From Muscardinus avellanarius (taxonomy: Eukaryota; Chordata; Mammalia; Rodentia; Gliridae): a DNA stretch of 64,000 bases. The stretch's first letter is position 1. Each line of letters begins with the position of its first letter. The stretch is taken from NCBI GenBank assembly GCA_963383645.1, contig OY726578.1:21158592-21222591 (forward strand), in the 5' to 3' direction. Both the position numbers and the translations under genes were made by a program. The notes below the pieces were generated by a model. It was not told the origin of the DNA, did not search any database, and was given only the letters and a program-made list of their open reading frames with translations. Below, piece after piece: positions 63,918-64,000 of the stretch.

Positions 63918-64000
63918 TTTGGTGGTACTGGGGTTCCTGGAAGCCCTTCTACCTCCGGGCTACACTCCCGGACCTATTTTATTTTTGGAAACAGGGTCTC
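63810..64000 (-). mobile_element. Two Y1 SINEs, one inside the linker of the other (runs off the window)
   Basis: The right half at 63810-63876 is followed by (TTTA)n and a second identical right half at 63921, whose left half is cut by the window end. Same orientation. Confidence 0.88.

Noticed and set aside
1..64000. CRISPR array, operon, phage or other microbial system
   Set aside because: The only regularly spaced repeats are tandem (minisatellite or microsatellite) or SINEs. Gene structure and repeats are mammalian.

Overview
This window is vertebrate, almost certainly rodent, nuclear DNA, and most likely from a squirrel-family (sciurid) genome. The basis is roughly 80 copies or fragments of one composite SINE. 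Its 5' half is 7SL/B1-like (GCCGGGCGTGGTGGC... GGTTCGAAGCC) and its 3' half is ID/tRNA-like (GTGTAGCTCAGAGGTAGAATG... CCCCAGTACC) followed by an A-rich tail. That architecture is known from squirrels (MEN-type B1+ID elements). Species cannot be fixed without a search.

One protein gene is present: the 5' part of GRK3 (ADRBK2, beta-adrenergic receptor kinase 2) on the minus strand. Coding exon 1 is at 51556-51444, exon 2 at 26057-25981 and exon 3 at 3216-3143. They join in frame (38th codon split 2+1, 64th codon split 1+2), giving residues 1-88: the N-terminal helix and the start of the RGS-homology domain. Intron 1 is about 25.4 kb, intron 2 about 22.8 kb, and intron 3 runs off the left edge. 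A CpG island with GC boxes and a long GGA/CCT tract (51.8-52.17 kb) mark the promoter. The segment 52.2-64 kb is 5' flanking DNA with no gene that I can recognise.

Most of the rest is repeat. I label the composite SINEs by diagnostic differences read directly from the copies. O = old, with ...CAGCAACTTAGTGAG... in the middle and a right half ending CCCTGGGTTCAATCCCCAGTACC. T = copies with CATTCGGGAGGCTGAGACCTGG or close relatives. I = intermediate, CG-rich left half but old-type right half (GGTCTGGGAGTGTAGCCCGG... CCCCTGGGTTCCACCCC). Y = young and homogeneous, with the middle replaced by a GCCAGC-CGC-GCTGGC hairpin and the 3' end GGGCTTCCAGGAACCCCAG. Y splits into Y1 (TTAAGAG), Y2 (CGCGCGC loop, TTAGGAG, AAAATGTAAAAATAGG) and Y3 (an extra ~18 bp in the right half). 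Y copies repeatedly lie inside O copies and never the reverse, which gives a relative age order.

Old L1 fragments occur in both orientations. One long antisense L1 runs in pieces from 27.5 to 30.3 kb, and L1 3' ends lie at 31.0-32.0 and 33-34.9 kb. Microsatellites are dense. There is a 27-bp minisatellite 0.55 kb downstream of exon 1, and a GGA array at 15.7-16.2 kb contains a 120-bp higher-order repeat.

I found no new gene system, CRISPR array, operon or RNA gene. The observations most worth following are all about repeat biology: a Y2 SINE bounded by a perfect 100-bp direct repeat (7301-7400 / 7605-7704), a nested SINE cluster at 61.1-62.4 kb, the sequence changes defining the Y subfamily, and a tandemly multiplied L1 segment at 33 kb.
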